The notes under the pieces: generated by a model
What the model was told of the DNA's origin: nothing
The model's database searches: none
The model's input: only the letters and a program-made list of their open reading frames with translations
Translations under genes and position numbers: made by a program
Shown here: piece by piece, positions 28,028-37,146 of the stretch
How positions within the stretch are numbered: position 1 is the stretch's first letter
Layout of the letters: each line of letters starts with the position of its first letter
Source: Stenotrophomonas sp. BIO128-Bstrain
GTDB taxonomy: Bacteria > Pseudomonadota > Gammaproteobacteria > Xanthomonadales > Xanthomonadaceae
Length of the DNA: 64,000 nucleotides
Direction: 5' to 3'
NCBI RefSeq assembly: GCF_030128875.1
Contig: NZ_CP124620.1
Location: 868,001 to 932,000, forward strand

Positions 28028-29788
28028 TCAGCCGCCGCGCGGGCCGCCACCACGGTGACCGCCGCCGCCCGGGCCACGGTTGCCGCCGGGACGACCGCCC
28101 GGGCCGCCCGGACCGCGACCACCCGGGCCCCGGTTGCCGCCCGGACCACCGGGGCCGCGATTGCCGCCAGGACCGCGCGCATTGGCGCCGCCCGGGCCAC
28201 GGTTGCCACCCGGACCACCCGGACCGCGGTTGCCCGCCGGGCGCGCGCTGCCGTACGGGCTGGCGCCCGGATTGGCGTGGTCGGACGGGAAGCTCGGCGC
28301 ATTGCCCGGATGGCCATACGGATGGCGGGACGGACCCTGGCCACCCTGGGCGCCGCGGTTGCCACCGCCGCCCGGACCGGCCGGACGGCCCTGGCCGCCA
28401 TAACCGCCACGGCTTTCGCCACCGCCGGCATAACCGCCGCGGCCTTCAGCGCCGCCACCGTAGCTGCCGCGACCCGGGCCGCCTGCGCCACCCGGACCCT
28501 TCGGCTTGCCGTACGGACGGCCCTGGCCGCCGGCGCCTGCGCCGGCACCCGGACCGCGCGCACCCGGGCCACGGGCAGCGCCCGGGCCGGCATTGCGGTG
28601 GCCGCTCGGGCCGGTGCTGACACCGTCGGGCACATACCAGCTGCGGAACGCGGCCGGGTTGCCTTCCGGCAGCGCACGGTTGCCCTTGTCCGGGCGCGCC
28701 TTGAACGGGCGCTGCGACTGCTTGGCTGCTGCTTCGCCGCTGACCGTCAGGCCACCCTTGAAGCCGCCGCCCTTGCCGCCGCGGCCACGGCCGCGCTCTT
28801 CGCGCACGTTGTCGAAACGACGCAGTTCGCGGCCTTCATCGGCCGAGTTGTGGCCGTTGACGTAGGCGTTGCCACGGCCACCCTCGCGCGAGACGCGCAC
28901 AGTGGTCTTGGCGGCGCGGCGCTGGCCGATCACCGGCTGCAGGGTCAGCGCCGACGGCGCGCCTTCTTCCAGCTTCAGTTCGGCGCGCAGCGCTTCGACC
29001 TGCTTGGCCGGCAGTTCGACCGACTGGCCACGCAGCAGTTCGCGCGGCAGGCTCACCTTGCCGTAGCGGGTGCGCTTCAGGCGGCTGACCTGGCAGCCCT
29101 GCGATTCCCACAGGCGGCGCACTTCGCGGTTGCGGCCTTCCTTGACGACCACGCGGAACCAGTCGTGCGAGTCGGTGCCGCCGATGCGTTCGATCTCGTC
29201 GAACTTGGCCGGGCCGTCTTCCAGCGCGACGCCACGGGCGAGGCGGTCGACGATGCTGTCCGGCACCTTCTCTTCGCCTTCCGGGGCACGCACGCGCACC
29301 ACGTATTCGCGCTCGACCTCGTAGGAGGGATGCATCATCGCGTTGGCCAGCTCACCATCGGTGGTCGCCAGCAGCAGGCCGGTGGTGTTGATGTCCAGGC
29401 GGCCGATCGCGATCCAGCGCGCGCCCTTCAGGGCAGGCAGCGCTTCGAACACGGTCGGGCGACCTTCGGGATCTTCGCGCGTGGTCACTTCGCCTTCCGG
29501 CTTGTTGTAGGCCAGCACGCGCGACGTTTCGGTCAGCGCGGTGGCCACGAAGCCACGGCCGTCCAGTTCGACTTTGTCGCCGCTCTTGATCGACTGGCCG
29601 GTCTGCGCGACCTCGCCGTTGACCTTGACCAGGCCATCGGCGATGCGCTGTTCCAGCGCGCGGCGCGAACCCAGGCCTGCCTGCGCCAGCACTTTGTGCA
29701 GGCGCTCTTCGAGCTTGGGCTGTTCGGAGGCGGTTTCGCGCTTGAGCGAAAGCTTGTTCAACGACGGCTTGCGGGGGGTGTCACTCAT
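28028..29788 (-). CDS. rluB: 23S rRNA pseudouridine synthase RluB with long Gly-rich tail
   Basis: 586 residues, about twice the length of E. coli RluB. Residues ~25-75 form an S4 RNA-binding domain (LEERLHKVLAQAGLGSRR). The catalytic domain follows with GRLDINTTGLLLAT (catalytic Asp) and KEGRNREVRRLWESQG. From about residue 320 the protein becomes low-complexity Gly/Arg/Pro/Asn (repeats like GGPGGNRGPGG), resembling an RGG-type RNA-binding tail. RluB modifies helix 89-90 region uridine 2605 (E. coli numbering). It overlaps scpB by 8 nt and ends the scpA-scpB-rluB operon. Confidence 0.92.
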   Translation of the reverse strand: MSDTPRKPSLNKLSLKRETASEQPKLEERLHKVLAQAGLGSRRALEQRIADGLVKVNGEVAQTGQSIKSGDKVELDGRGFVATALTETSRVLAYNKPEGEVTTREDPEGRPTVFEALPALKGARWIAIGRLDINTTGLLLATTDGELANAMMHPSYEVEREYVVRVRAPEGEEKVPDSIVDRLARGVALEDGPAKFDEIERIGGTDSHDWFRVVVKEGRNREVRRLWESQGCQVSRLKRTRYGKVSLPRELLRGQSVELPAKQVEALRAELKLEEGAPSALTLQPVIGQRRAAKTTVRVSREGGRGNAYVNGHNSADEGRELRRFDNVREERGRGRGGKGGGFKGGLTVSGEAAAKQSQRPFKARPDKGNRALPEGNPAAFRSWYVPDGVSTGPSGHRNAGPGAARGPGARGPGAGAGAGGQGRPYGKPKGPGGAGGPGRGSYGGGAEGRGGYAGGGESRGGYGGQGRPAGPGGGGNRGAQGGQGPSRHPYGHPGNAPSFPSDHANPGASPYGSARPAGNRGPGGPGGNRGPGGANARGPGGNRGPGGPGGNRGPGGRGPGGPGGRPGGNRGPGGGGHRGGGPRGG

Positions 29789-30818
29789 TTACTTGGCTCC
29801 GGCCGGCAACGGATGCGTCGGCCTCTGGTTCGGGATCGGCTTCGTCAACAGCCACGGTCGTCTTCGCGACGGCGTTGTTTTCGGTTTCGTTCTGGGGCGC
29901 CGCGCGCTCTCCCGGCGCGGTATCGGGTTCGCCATCGCTGGCGGTCGTATCCGCGTCGTCGTCGGCAGGCGACAACGGCGCATGGGATGGGGTGTCCGAA
30001 GCGTCCGCATCGGCGGAAGCTTCGCTATTGTCCGGATCTGCCGGCTGCTCCGCCAGCCGCGCCGAGGCCAGCGCCACGCGGGCGGCCAGGCGGGCGGCGG
30101 CCGGGTCCACCGGGTCTGCAGGATCCACCGGCGCTGCAGGATCCAGCGGCTCCGCAGGGTCCGTCGGCGCCGGGGCGTCGTCGTCGTTGGCCGCGTCGCT
30201 GTCCAGCGCCGCATCCGGTGTCGCCGCGCCTGCGGGCAGGCGGCCGGCCGGCTGGCCTTCGCTGTCCAGCGGCAGCTGCGGTTCCAGCTCACCCAGGTCG
30301 CGCAGCTCGGACAGCGGCGGCAGTTCGTCCAGGCGCTTGAGGCCGAAATAATCCAGGAAGCCCTTGGTGGTGCCGAACAGCGCCGGCTTGCCGGGCACGT
30401 CGCGGTGGCCGATCACGCGGATCCATTCACGCTCTTCCAGGGCCTGGATGATGTTGCTGCTGACCGCCACGCCGCGGACCTGTTCGATCTCGCCGCGGGT
30501 GATCGGCTGGCGGTAGGCGATCAGGGCCAGCGTTTCCAGGGTGGCGCGGGTGTAGCGGGTCTTGCGTTCGGTCCACAGCCGGGTGATGTAACCGTGCACC
30601 TCGCTGGTGACCTGGAAGCGGAAGCCGGAGGCCACCTCGACCAGTTCCACGCCGCGATCCTGGCAGCCCTCGCGCAGCAGTTCCAGCGCGCGTTCGATGC
30701 TGCCCGGCGGTGCCGGTTCCTCTTCCGGGAACAGACCCTGCAGCTGCGCCAGCGTCAACGGCTCGCTGGCGGCCAGCAGGGCGCCTTCGACAATACGGTT
30801 GATCAGCGGTTGATCCAT
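29781..30818 (-). CDS. scpB: Segregation and condensation protein ScpB with acidic tail
   Basis: 345 residues. The first ~185 are the ScpB winged-helix pair (LIAYRQPITRGEIEQVRGV and VIGHRDVPGKPALFGTTKGF). The remaining ~160 are a low-complexity tail rich in Asp, Glu, Ala and Pro with DPADPVDPA-like repeats. ScpB binds ScpA and SMC to form the chromosome condensation complex. The long acidic extension is not part of the family core and is probably disordered. It lies 15 nt after scpA and overlaps rluB. Confidence 0.92.
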   Translation of the reverse strand: MDQPLINRIVEGALLAASEPLTLAQLQGLFPEEEPAPPGSIERALELLREGCQDRGVELVEVASGFRFQVTSEVHGYITRLWTERKTRYTRATLETLALIAYRQPITRGEIEQVRGVAVSSNIIQALEEREWIRVIGHRDVPGKPALFGTTKGFLDYFGLKRLDELPPLSELRDLGELEPQLPLDSEGQPAGRLPAGAATPDAALDSDAANDDDAPAPTDPAEPLDPAAPVDPADPVDPAAARLAARVALASARLAEQPADPDNSEASADADASDTPSHAPLSPADDDADTTASDGEPDTAPGERAAPQNETENNAVAKTTVAVDEADPEPEADASVAGRSQVNE

Positions 30819-30833
30819 ACGTGGGTCGGGTGC

Positions 30834-31739
30834 TCAGTCGGATTCGTTGGCGGCGTCGTTGTCGTCGAACTCACTGTTGAACTGCAGCGGTTCGTTGGTG
30901 TTGCCGGCGGCCAGGGACTTGACGTAGATCGGCGCCAGCGGAGCTTCCTGGACGATGTCCAGCAGCTGTTCCTTGGCCAGTTCGAGCAGGGCCAGGAAGG
31001 TGACCAGCACCCCCAGCTTGCCTTCTTCGGCGGTGAACAGCGTTTCAAACCGGTAGAACCTGCCGTCTTCCAGACGACCCAGCACGTCGCCCATCCGCTG
31101 GCGCACGCTCAGTGCCTCGCGTTTGATCGCGTGGCCGGTGAACAGCTCGGCGCGCTTGAGCACGTCGTGCAGCGCCATCAGCATTTCCTTCAGATCCACC
31201 GGCGGCGGCAGCTTGACGGCCGCGCGGTCGGGGACGAAGGCGTGGGCCACGGTGGTGTCGCGGTCCTGGCGGGGCAGGCTGTCGATGCCTTCGGCGGCCT
31301 GCTTGAAACGTTCGTACTCCTGCAGCCGGCGCACCAGCTCGGCGCGTGGATCGGCTTCCTCGCCCTCGATGCTGGGCGGCCGCGGCAGCAGCATCCGCGA
31401 CTTCACTTCGGCCAGGATCGCCGCCATCACCAGGTATTCGGCCGCCAGTTCGAAGCGCAGCTCCTGCATGACGTTGATGTACTCGACGTACTGGCGGGTG
31501 ATCTCGGCCACCGGGATGTCCAGGATGTCCAGGTTCTGCCGGCGGATCAGGTACAGCAGCAGGTCCAGTGGACCTTCGAAGGCATCCAGGATGACTTCCA
31601 GCGCGTCCGGTGGGATGTACAGGTCCTGCGGGATCTGCAGGACCGGCTGTCCATGCACCACGGCCAGCGGCATTTCCTGCTGCTGTGGGGCGGGCACTCG
31701 GGTTGGCGGGTTCGCGTCGGGCGCGAGTTCGGCAGTCAT
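30834..31739 (-). CDS. scpA: Segregation and condensation protein ScpA (kleisin)
   Basis: 301 residues from the ATG at 31739; a later start at 31673 (MPLAVVHGQPVL) is possible because neither start has a strong ribosome-binding site. The kleisin N-terminus FEGPLDLLLYLIRRQNLDILDIPV is unmistakable in part (FEGPLDLLLYLI). Bridges SMC heads in the condensin complex. First gene of the operon with scpB and rluB. Confidence 0.93.
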   Translation of the reverse strand: MTAELAPDANPPTRVPAPQQQEMPLAVVHGQPVLQIPQDLYIPPDALEVILDAFEGPLDLLLYLIRRQNLDILDIPVAEITRQYVEYINVMQELRFELAAEYLVMAAILAEVKSRMLLPRPPSIEGEEADPRAELVRRLQEYERFKQAAEGIDSLPRQDRDTTVAHAFVPDRAAVKLPPPVDLKEMLMALHDVLKRAELFTGHAIKREALSVRQRMGDVLGRLEDGRFYRFETLFTAEEGKLGVLVTFLALLELAKEQLLDIVQEAPLAPIYVKSLAAGNTNEPLQFNSEFDDNDAANESD

Positions 31740-32085
31740 CAAATAGACGTCAGTATTGCAACGGACCGGTCGCCGCACCATGCCAGCGTCCGGAACGGTC
31801 CCGGGCGGCAGGATGGCAAGCCATGACACGCCTGGGTCGGCGCGGTTCCACACTTCAAACAGCAAGGCGCGCCGCGATGGGCAGCGACAGAACTACGGGG
31901 AGGTCGTCTACGTGTGCCGGTGTGGGGCAGTGGATCGGTCGTCGGCTGGCGGTGGAGCCGGGGGCCGACGGGGCGCTGCGTCCAGCCACGTGCAATGGAG
32001 CTAAGACTACGGGGTTGGGGCGCCAGTGTCCAGCCAGCCCCGCTAGAATGCGCGGGATCGATTCAACAAGACCTCGGAGTTGCCC
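31740..32085. other. Intergenic region between scpA and yciI
   Basis: About 346 nt between divergent genes. I see no convincing gene, tRNA, terminator or palindromic repeat. Short open frames on both strands lack coding character. It must hold the promoters for scpAB-rluB and yciI-bolA; TAGAAT near 32044 is a possible -10 for the latter. Confidence 0.5.
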
Positions 32086-32385
32086 GTGTGGTATGTGATT
32101 GAAGGCTATGACGGCACCGATGTGCTGGCCGCCCGTCTGGCGTCGCGCCCGGCCCATCTGGCCCGGCTGCAGGCCCTGCAGGATGAAGGCCGGCTGCTGC
32201 TGGCCGGCCCGTGCCCGGCCATCGACAGCGAAGATCCCGGCCCGGCCGGCTTCAGCGGCAGCGTGGTGATCGCCGCGTTCGATTCGCTGACCCACGCCCA
32301 GGACTGGGCCGCCGCCGATCCCTATGTGGAGGCGGGCGTCTACGTGCGCGTCCAGGTGCGTCCGTTCCGCAAGGTCCTGCCATGA
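32086..32385 (+). CDS. yciI: YciI family protein
   Basis: 99 residues from the GTG at 32086 ([12 protein letters not shown]), with TCGGAG 6 nt upstream; the TTG at 32080 is less likely. It is a ferredoxin-like dimeric alpha/beta fold with the conserved [17 protein letters not shown] and DPYVEAGVY segments. YciI proteins carry a His-Asp pair suggesting catalysis, but no settled function. It is coupled to bolA by an ATGA overlap and sits in the classical scpA-yciI-bolA neighbourhood. Confidence 0.88.
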   Translation: MWYVIEGYDGTDVLAARLASRPAHLARLQALQDEGRLLLAGPCPAIDSEDPGPAGFSGSVVIAAFDSLTHAQDWAAADPYVEAGVYVRVQVRPFRKVLP

Positions 32386-32651
32386 ACCGGGTCGAGCGTA
32401 TCCGCGAGGCGCTGCAGCAGGCGCTGGATCCGGAGCTGCTGGAGGTCAAGGACGACAGTCATCGCCATGCCGGCCACGAGGGCGCGCGTGATGGTCGGGG
32501 GCACTTCAAGGTGCACGTGGTCAGCGCAGCCTTCGAAGGAAAGCTCCCGCTGGCGCGCCATCGGGCCGTCTATGCGGCCCTGGGGACGATGATGGAGACC
32601 GATATCCACGCGTTGTCCATTCGCGCCGAGACACCGGTCAAAAACCGCTGA
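32382..32651 (+). CDS. bolA: BolA family protein
   Basis: 89 residues from the ATG at 32382. It shows the BolA fold: [27 protein letters not shown] with the conserved FxGxxxxxRHR pattern, and C-terminal [11 protein letters not shown]. BolA-type proteins bind monothiol glutaredoxins through an Fe-S cluster and take part in iron homeostasis and envelope stress. The stretch [15 protein letters not shown] supplies His ligands. Confidence 0.92.
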   Translation: MNRVERIREALQQALDPELLEVKDDSHRHAGHEGARDGRGHFKVHVVSAAFEGKLPLARHRAVYAALGTMMETDIHALSIRAETPVKNR

Positions 32652-32757
32652 AACCCTTGTCCCGCCTTGTCCTGGTAGGTCCCGGAGAGGGCCGCCATGG
32701 ACAGCTTTTGGTTACCGCCGTACGACATGAGGCTAACGTAGTGTTTACATCCGGGTT

Positions 32758-32771
32758 TGAAAACGCTTACA
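32758..32771. promoter_or_regulatory. LacI-type operator upstream of the regulator gene
   Basis: TGAAAACGCTTACA, an imperfect palindrome with the central CG typical of LacI/GalR operators. Its reverse complement matches the site at 37147-37160 at 12 of 14 positions. It lies 44 nt before the regulator start, which suggests autoregulation. A half-site-like TGTTTACA lies just upstream (~32742). Confidence 0.65.
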
Positions 32772-32814
32772 TTCCGCGCCAAGCCCAGATCTCTAAGCCG
32801 TGGAGGGCGGCGAA

Positions 32815-33837
32815 GTGAACAAGGCAGCGATCACTATCAAAGATGTCGCCCGTGAAGCCCGTGTCTCTGTTGCCACGGTCTCGCGCGCACTCAATGGCCA
32901 TGAAAATGTTGCCGAGCCCGTGCGCAAGCTGGTGCTGGAGGTGGCGGCGCGACTGCGCTACACCCCGCACGCAGCGGCCCGGAGCCTGAGCAGCCGACGG
33001 ACCAACACCATTGGCGTGGTGTTGCCCGATCTCTATGGCGAATTCTTCTCCGAACTGATGCGCGGCATCGATGGGGTGGCCCGCGAGCGTCGCCAGCATC
33101 TGCTCGTGTCCAGTTACCACGGTGACCAGGAGCAGCAGGGCGCGGCCCTGCGGGCCATGCGCGGCCGTGTCGACGGGTTGCTGGTGCTCTCGCCGTATGC
33201 CGAGAGCCCGGGCTTCCTGACCGACAACCTGCCGCAGTCGTTGCCCACGGTGCTGATCAACACGTATCTGCCCGAGCAGGATCATCCGGTGCTGAGCATC
33301 GATGACCATGCCGGCGCGATGGCCATGACCCGCCACCTGTTGGACGTCGGGCATCGGCGCATCGCCTTCATTTCCGGTCCGGACCTCAACTACGACGCCC
33401 GTGAGCGCCTGCGCGGTTTCCGCGATGCGCTGGCGGCCTTCGGCGATGCTGCCGAAGGGATCGAGTTGCCCGGTGACTTTGACGAAGCTTCCGGCCATCG
33501 CGCCGGACAGGAGTTGCTGGCAGCCGGCACGCTGCCCGACGCGGTGTTCGCCGCCAACGACATGATGGCGCTGGGGTGTCTGTATGCGTTCGCGCAGGCA
33601 GGCGTCCGTGTCCCGTTCGATGTCGCGTTGGCGGGGTTCGATGACATTCCGCTGGCACGTTTCGTTCACCCATCGTTGACAACGATGCAGGTGAGTATCG
33701 CCGACCTCGGCGATAAGGCCGCGACGCGCCTGCTGCAGTTGATGGATGGCAACAACACAGAAGGGGCCGGCGACAAGCAGACGCTTGTACCGACCCTGAT
33801 CGTGCGTGATTCGAGCAGAGCCAGAACCGAGCAGTAG
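32815..33837 (+). CDS. LacI-family transcriptional regulator of the glucan locus
   Basis: 340 residues from the GTG at 32815 with GGAGG about 8 nt upstream. The N-terminal helix-turn-helix and hinge are TIKDVAREARVSVATVSRA ... YTPHAAARSLSSRRT. The periplasmic-binding-protein-like sensor domain has NTIGVVLPDLYGEFF, DGLLVLSPY, HRRIAFISG, FAANDMMALG and VALAGFDDIPLARFVHPSLTT. It is expected to be a repressor released by a sugar from the adjacent transport and hydrolase genes. The stop codon TAG is formed by the GTAG head of a downstream palindrome. Confidence 0.9.
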   Translation: MNKAAITIKDVAREARVSVATVSRALNGHENVAEPVRKLVLEVAARLRYTPHAAARSLSSRRTNTIGVVLPDLYGEFFSELMRGIDGVARERRQHLLVSSYHGDQEQQGAALRAMRGRVDGLLVLSPYAESPGFLTDNLPQSLPTVLINTYLPEQDHPVLSIDDHAGAMAMTRHLLDVGHRRIAFISGPDLNYDARERLRGFRDALAAFGDAAEGIELPGDFDEASGHRAGQELLAAGTLPDAVFAANDMMALGCLYAFAQAGVRVPFDVALAGFDDIPLARFVHPSLTTMQVSIADLGDKAATRLLQLMDGNNTEGAGDKQTLVPTLIVRDSSRARTEQ

Positions 33838-33858
33838 GTCACGACCGTTGGTCGTGAC
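33834..33858. repeat. GTAG-headed hairpin overlapping the regulator stop codon
   Basis: GTAG followed by a perfect 9-bp stem GTCACGACC/GGTCGTGAC with a 3-nt loop. The GTAG includes the TAG stop of the LacI-type gene. A related hairpin core (CACGACCGTTGGTCGTG) occurs near 60813-60831. It could protect the 3' end of the mRNA or attenuate read-through into the TonB receptor gene. Confidence 0.75.
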
Positions 33859-33927
33859 GCCCTAAAAAAACGCACCACATAAAACGACAGGGGCCGCAAA
33901 GACGGCCACCACCACCCGGAGAGTTAC

Positions 33928-36900
33928 ATGACGTATTCCAATCACCGCAACCGCGCGCCCGCACGCAGTCTGTTGTCCAGCGCGCTGGTCACCTGCCTGA
34001 TGCTGGGCGCCGCCCCGAGCGTGATGGCGCAGTCGGCCACCTCGTCGCTGCGCGGCCAGGTCGCCGAGGCTGCCGCCGGCACCGAAGTCACCGCCACCAA
34101 CGTGGCCAGCGGCACCGTGCGCCGCGCCACCACCCGTGCCGATGGCAGCTACTCGCTGATGGGCCTGGACCCGGGCACCTACAACGTCGTGGCCAATGGC
34201 CAGACGCAGAAGGTGACGGTCACCGTGGCCTCCACCGCGACCCTGAACTTCAGCGGCGCGCCGGCCAACGGCGGCACCGCCAACGCCACCAACCTGGACA
34301 CGGTCAACGTCATTGCACCGACCCTGCTGCAGGAAGTGCGTACCTCCGAAGTGGGCAAGACCGTCAGCCTGCAGCAGATCCAGACCACCCCGCAGGTGTC
34401 GCGCAACTTCCTGGAATTCGCCGACGCGGTCCCGGGCCTGATCTTCACCCGTGATGCCAAGGGCAACACCTCGCTGCGCGGCGGTGCCACCAACTCCGAC
34501 GGCACCAACGTCTACATCGACGGCGTGGGCCAGAAGAGCTACGTCAAGGGCGGCGGCGTGGCCGGCCAGTCCGGCAGCGCCGGCAACCCGTTCCCGCAGC
34601 TGGCGATCGGCGAATACAAGGTCATCAGCGGCAACTACAAGGCCGAATACGGCCAGGTGTCGAGCGCGGCCGTGACCGCGGCCACCAAGTCCGGTACCAA
34701 CGAGTTCAAGGGTGAAACCTTCTACCGTTACACCAACGAAGACATGCGCGCCAAGACCCCGGCCGAGCGCCAGGCTGGCCAGAGCAAAGAGGCATCGGCC
34801 GAGAAGGAATACGGTTTTGCATTGGGTGGCCCGATCATCCAGGACAAGGCGCACTTCTTCGTGACCTACGAAGCCAAGCGCTTCGACCTGCCGGTCACCA
34901 TCGCGCCGGACGGCGCGGTTGGCCGCGCTGCCGCCCTGCTTCCGCCGGAAGGCGCCGCCGGCCTCGGCCCGGCCAGCCAGCCGTTCCAGCAGGATCTGAT
35001 CTTCGGCAAGATCGACTTCGAGCCGACCGACAACGATCGCATCGAGCTGACCTTCCAGGACCGCGATGAAACCCAGTCGCAGTTCAGCGGCCAGACCTCG
35101 CCGGAAGCCGGCCGTGAAGTGGTCAACACCGACCGTCGTTACGCCCTGCGCTGGAACCACAGCGGCGAGCGTTACTACAACGAACTGATGGTCACCCACG
35201 AAGATTCGTTCAACAACCCGACCCCGCTGACCCTGGCCAACGGCATCACCTACACCGCACCGGACGGCACCGAAGACCGCACCGTGGTGAAGATCGGTGG
35301 CGCATCGGCGCTGGATTCGCAGGTGAAGGGCCAGAAGGGCTGGTCGATCGAAGACAACCTCACCCTGGACGGCATCGAGTGGCAGGGTGACCACACCATC
35401 AAGATGGGCGCCAAGTACAAGCAGATCGATCTGTACGCATCCGATGCCGCGCAGATCAATCCGACCTTCACCTACAGCCTGGGTGATCCGGACTTCCCGT
35501 CTTCCATTCCGTACAAGGCGCAGTTCGTCAAGCCGGTGACCGGCGTGTCGGGCGTGTCGGGCGAAGTGCGCTCGAAGTCCAAGCAGATCGGCCTGTTCAT
35601 CCAGGACGACTGGCAGGTCAACGACCATCTGCAGCTGAACCTCGGCCTGCGTTGGGACTACGAGAAGACCCCGTCCTACCTGGACTTCGTGACCCCGCAG
35701 CAGGTGGTCGACGCGATCTATTCGCAGGATCCGCGCGCGGCCGCGGGCCAGACCTACGCCGATTCGCTGGCGCTGGGCGGCCTGAACATCGGCGACTACA
35801 TCAGCAACGGCCACAACCGCAAGGCGTTCAAGGATGCCTGGCAGCCGCGCCTGGGCTTCTCGTATGACGTCAACGCCGACGAGCAGCACGTGTTCCACGG
35901 TGGTGCCGGTCGTTCGTATGACCGCGATCTGTTCGACAACCTGCAACTGGAAACCACCAAGCTGGCCCTGCCGCAGCCGACCATCTACTTCCGCAACCCG
36001 GCCACCGGCACCTGCATCGACGGCCAGGCCGCCTGCTATGACTGGAACCCGAACCTGCTCAACGGCATCGGCAACCTGCAGGCCCTGGTCGGTTCGACCA
36101 GCAACGCCGGCCTGGAAGTCGATCTGCTGAACAACAACCTCAAGGTGCCGTACTCGGACCAGTTCAGCTTCGGCATGAGCAACCAGGTCGGTGAGTGGCT
36201 GACCGATGCCACCATTTCCCGCACCCTGAGCTACGACGGCTTCGCCTTCACCCTGGGCAACCGTTACCCGACCGGCCAGTTCTTCGATGACCCGCGCCTG
36301 TGCGGCGGCACCGACCCGGGCCTGAGCCAGGCCTGGAGCTGCAACGTGCCGGGCTTCGGCAGCCTGATCATCGGCCAGCAGGGCATCAAGACCCGTGCGA
36401 CCCAGGTCCTGCTGTCGGCGCAGAAGCCGTTCACCCAGGAAAGCGGCTGGGGCACCTCGGTGGCCTACACCTGGACCACCGCGCGCCACAACCGTGACAT
36501 CAACGAGAAGTACGCGTTCGACCGCGGCCTGATCGAAGATTATCCGACCATCCGTTCCAACGGCGCGCCGCGCCACCGCCTGGTGGTCACCGGTTCGTAC
36601 GCGGGCTTCTGGGGCATCACCTTCGGTGGCAAGGTCACCCTGGCTACCCCGACCGCCGTCAACGACTGGTACCCGGTGCCGCAGGCCAGTGGCTACAACC
36701 TGCCGACCCCGCAGGCAGCCGTGCCCAATGCCAATGGCAAGTTCCTGCTGGGTGGCAAGATCTTCGGCTACCGTTCGGTCGATCTGCAGGCGACGAAGAC
36801 GTTCAAGATGCCGGGCGAGACCGAGCTGTACGCTCGTATCGACATCATCAACGTGTTCAACTTCGACAACTTCTCGACCTACAACTACGTCAAGACCAAC

Positions 36901-36987
36901 GGCAAGCTGCAGGCCAGCTACAACGAGACCGGCGACATCATCGGTACGCCGCGTCAGGTCAAGGCAGAAGTCGGCTTCCGCTTCTGA
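33928..36987 (+). CDS. TonB-dependent receptor with N-terminal carboxypeptidase-like domain (Oar-type)
   Basis: 1019 residues with a signal peptide (ending SVMAQSAT). An Ig-like carboxypeptidase regulatory domain (~residues 38-95; TTRADGSYSLMGLDPGTYN) is followed by the plug (~115-250; LRGGATNSDGTNVYIDG) and a 22-strand barrel ending KAEVGFRF with terminal Phe. Such receptors import large substrates, here probably glucan fragments given the neighbouring LacI regulator, GH144 enzyme and sugar ABC genes, as in the xanthomonad carbohydrate-utilisation loci. GGAG lies 7 nt before the ATG. No classical TonB box was pinpointed. Confidence 0.92.
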   Translation: MTYSNHRNRAPARSLLSSALVTCLMLGAAPSVMAQSATSSLRGQVAEAAAGTEVTATNVASGTVRRATTRADGSYSLMGLDPGTYNVVANGQTQKVTVTVASTATLNFSGAPANGGTANATNLDTVNVIAPTLLQEVRTSEVGKTVSLQQIQTTPQVSRNFLEFADAVPGLIFTRDAKGNTSLRGGATNSDGTNVYIDGVGQKSYVKGGGVAGQSGSAGNPFPQLAIGEYKVISGNYKAEYGQVSSAAVTAATKSGTNEFKGETFYRYTNEDMRAKTPAERQAGQSKEASAEKEYGFALGGPIIQDKAHFFVTYEAKRFDLPVTIAPDGAVGRAAALLPPEGAAGLGPASQPFQQDLIFGKIDFEPTDNDRIELTFQDRDETQSQFSGQTSPEAGREVVNTDRRYALRWNHSGERYYNELMVTHEDSFNNPTPLTLANGITYTAPDGTEDRTVVKIGGASALDSQVKGQKGWSIEDNLTLDGIEWQGDHTIKMGAKYKQIDLYASDAAQINPTFTYSLGDPDFPSSIPYKAQFVKPVTGVSGVSGEVRSKSKQIGLFIQDDWQVNDHLQLNLGLRWDYEKTPSYLDFVTPQQVVDAIYSQDPRAAAGQTYADSLALGGLNIGDYISNGHNRKAFKDAWQPRLGFSYDVNADEQHVFHGGAGRSYDRDLFDNLQLETTKLALPQPTIYFRNPATGTCIDGQAACYDWNPNLLNGIGNLQALVGSTSNAGLEVDLLNNNLKVPYSDQFSFGMSNQVGEWLTDATISRTLSYDGFAFTLGNRYPTGQFFDDPRLCGGTDPGLSQAWSCNVPGFGSLIIGQQGIKTRATQVLLSAQKPFTQESGWGTSVAYTWTTARHNRDINEKYAFDRGLIEDYPTIRSNGAPRHRLVVTGSYAGFWGITFGGKVTLATPTAVNDWYPVPQASGYNLPTPQAAVPNANGKFLLGGKIFGYRSVDLQATKTFKMPGETELYARIDIINVFNFDNFSTYNYVKTNGKLQASYNETGDIIGTPRQVKAEVGFRF

Positions 36988-36995
36988 TGCAACAA

Positions 36996-37023
36996 CGGCC
37001 CCGTCTTCGGACGGGGCCGGTTT
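36996..37023 (+). terminator. Terminator after the TonB receptor gene
   Basis: Perfect 10-bp stem CGGCCCCGTC/GACGGGGCCG with a stable TTCG tetraloop followed by GTTT. The U-run is short, so it may be partial or serve as an mRNA-stabilising 3' end. Confidence 0.7.
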
Positions 37024-37059
37024 CATGGCAATGGCTGGCCTTCGGGCCAGTCCATTGTC

Positions 37060-37092
37060 CAGGCCGCTGCCACGGAGGGTGGCAGCGGCCTG
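37060..37092. repeat. Perfect 14-bp hairpin in the receptor-glucanase gap
   Basis: CAGGCCGCTGCCAC and its exact reverse complement around a 5-nt loop. A smaller hairpin CTGGCC-TTCG-GGCCAG lies just upstream at 37035-37050. Neither has a T-run. Confidence 0.7.
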
Positions 37093-37114
37093 GGCAATGA
37101 CCCGCTTGTTCGGA

Positions 37115-37135
37115 CCACGCACGCGTGGTTTTTTT
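37115..37135 (+). terminator. Short strong terminator before the glucanase gene
   Basis: Stem CCACG/CGTGG with a 4-nt loop directly followed by seven T. It separates the receptor transcript from the glucanase operon, whose own operator follows 12 nt later. Confidence 0.75.
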
Positions 37136-37146
37136 AAGCGGCGTTC

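Noticed and set aside
31855..32295. 146-codon minus-strand frame upstream of yciI
   Set aside because: It overlaps yciI antisense, lacks a ribosome-binding site and has no recognisable features.
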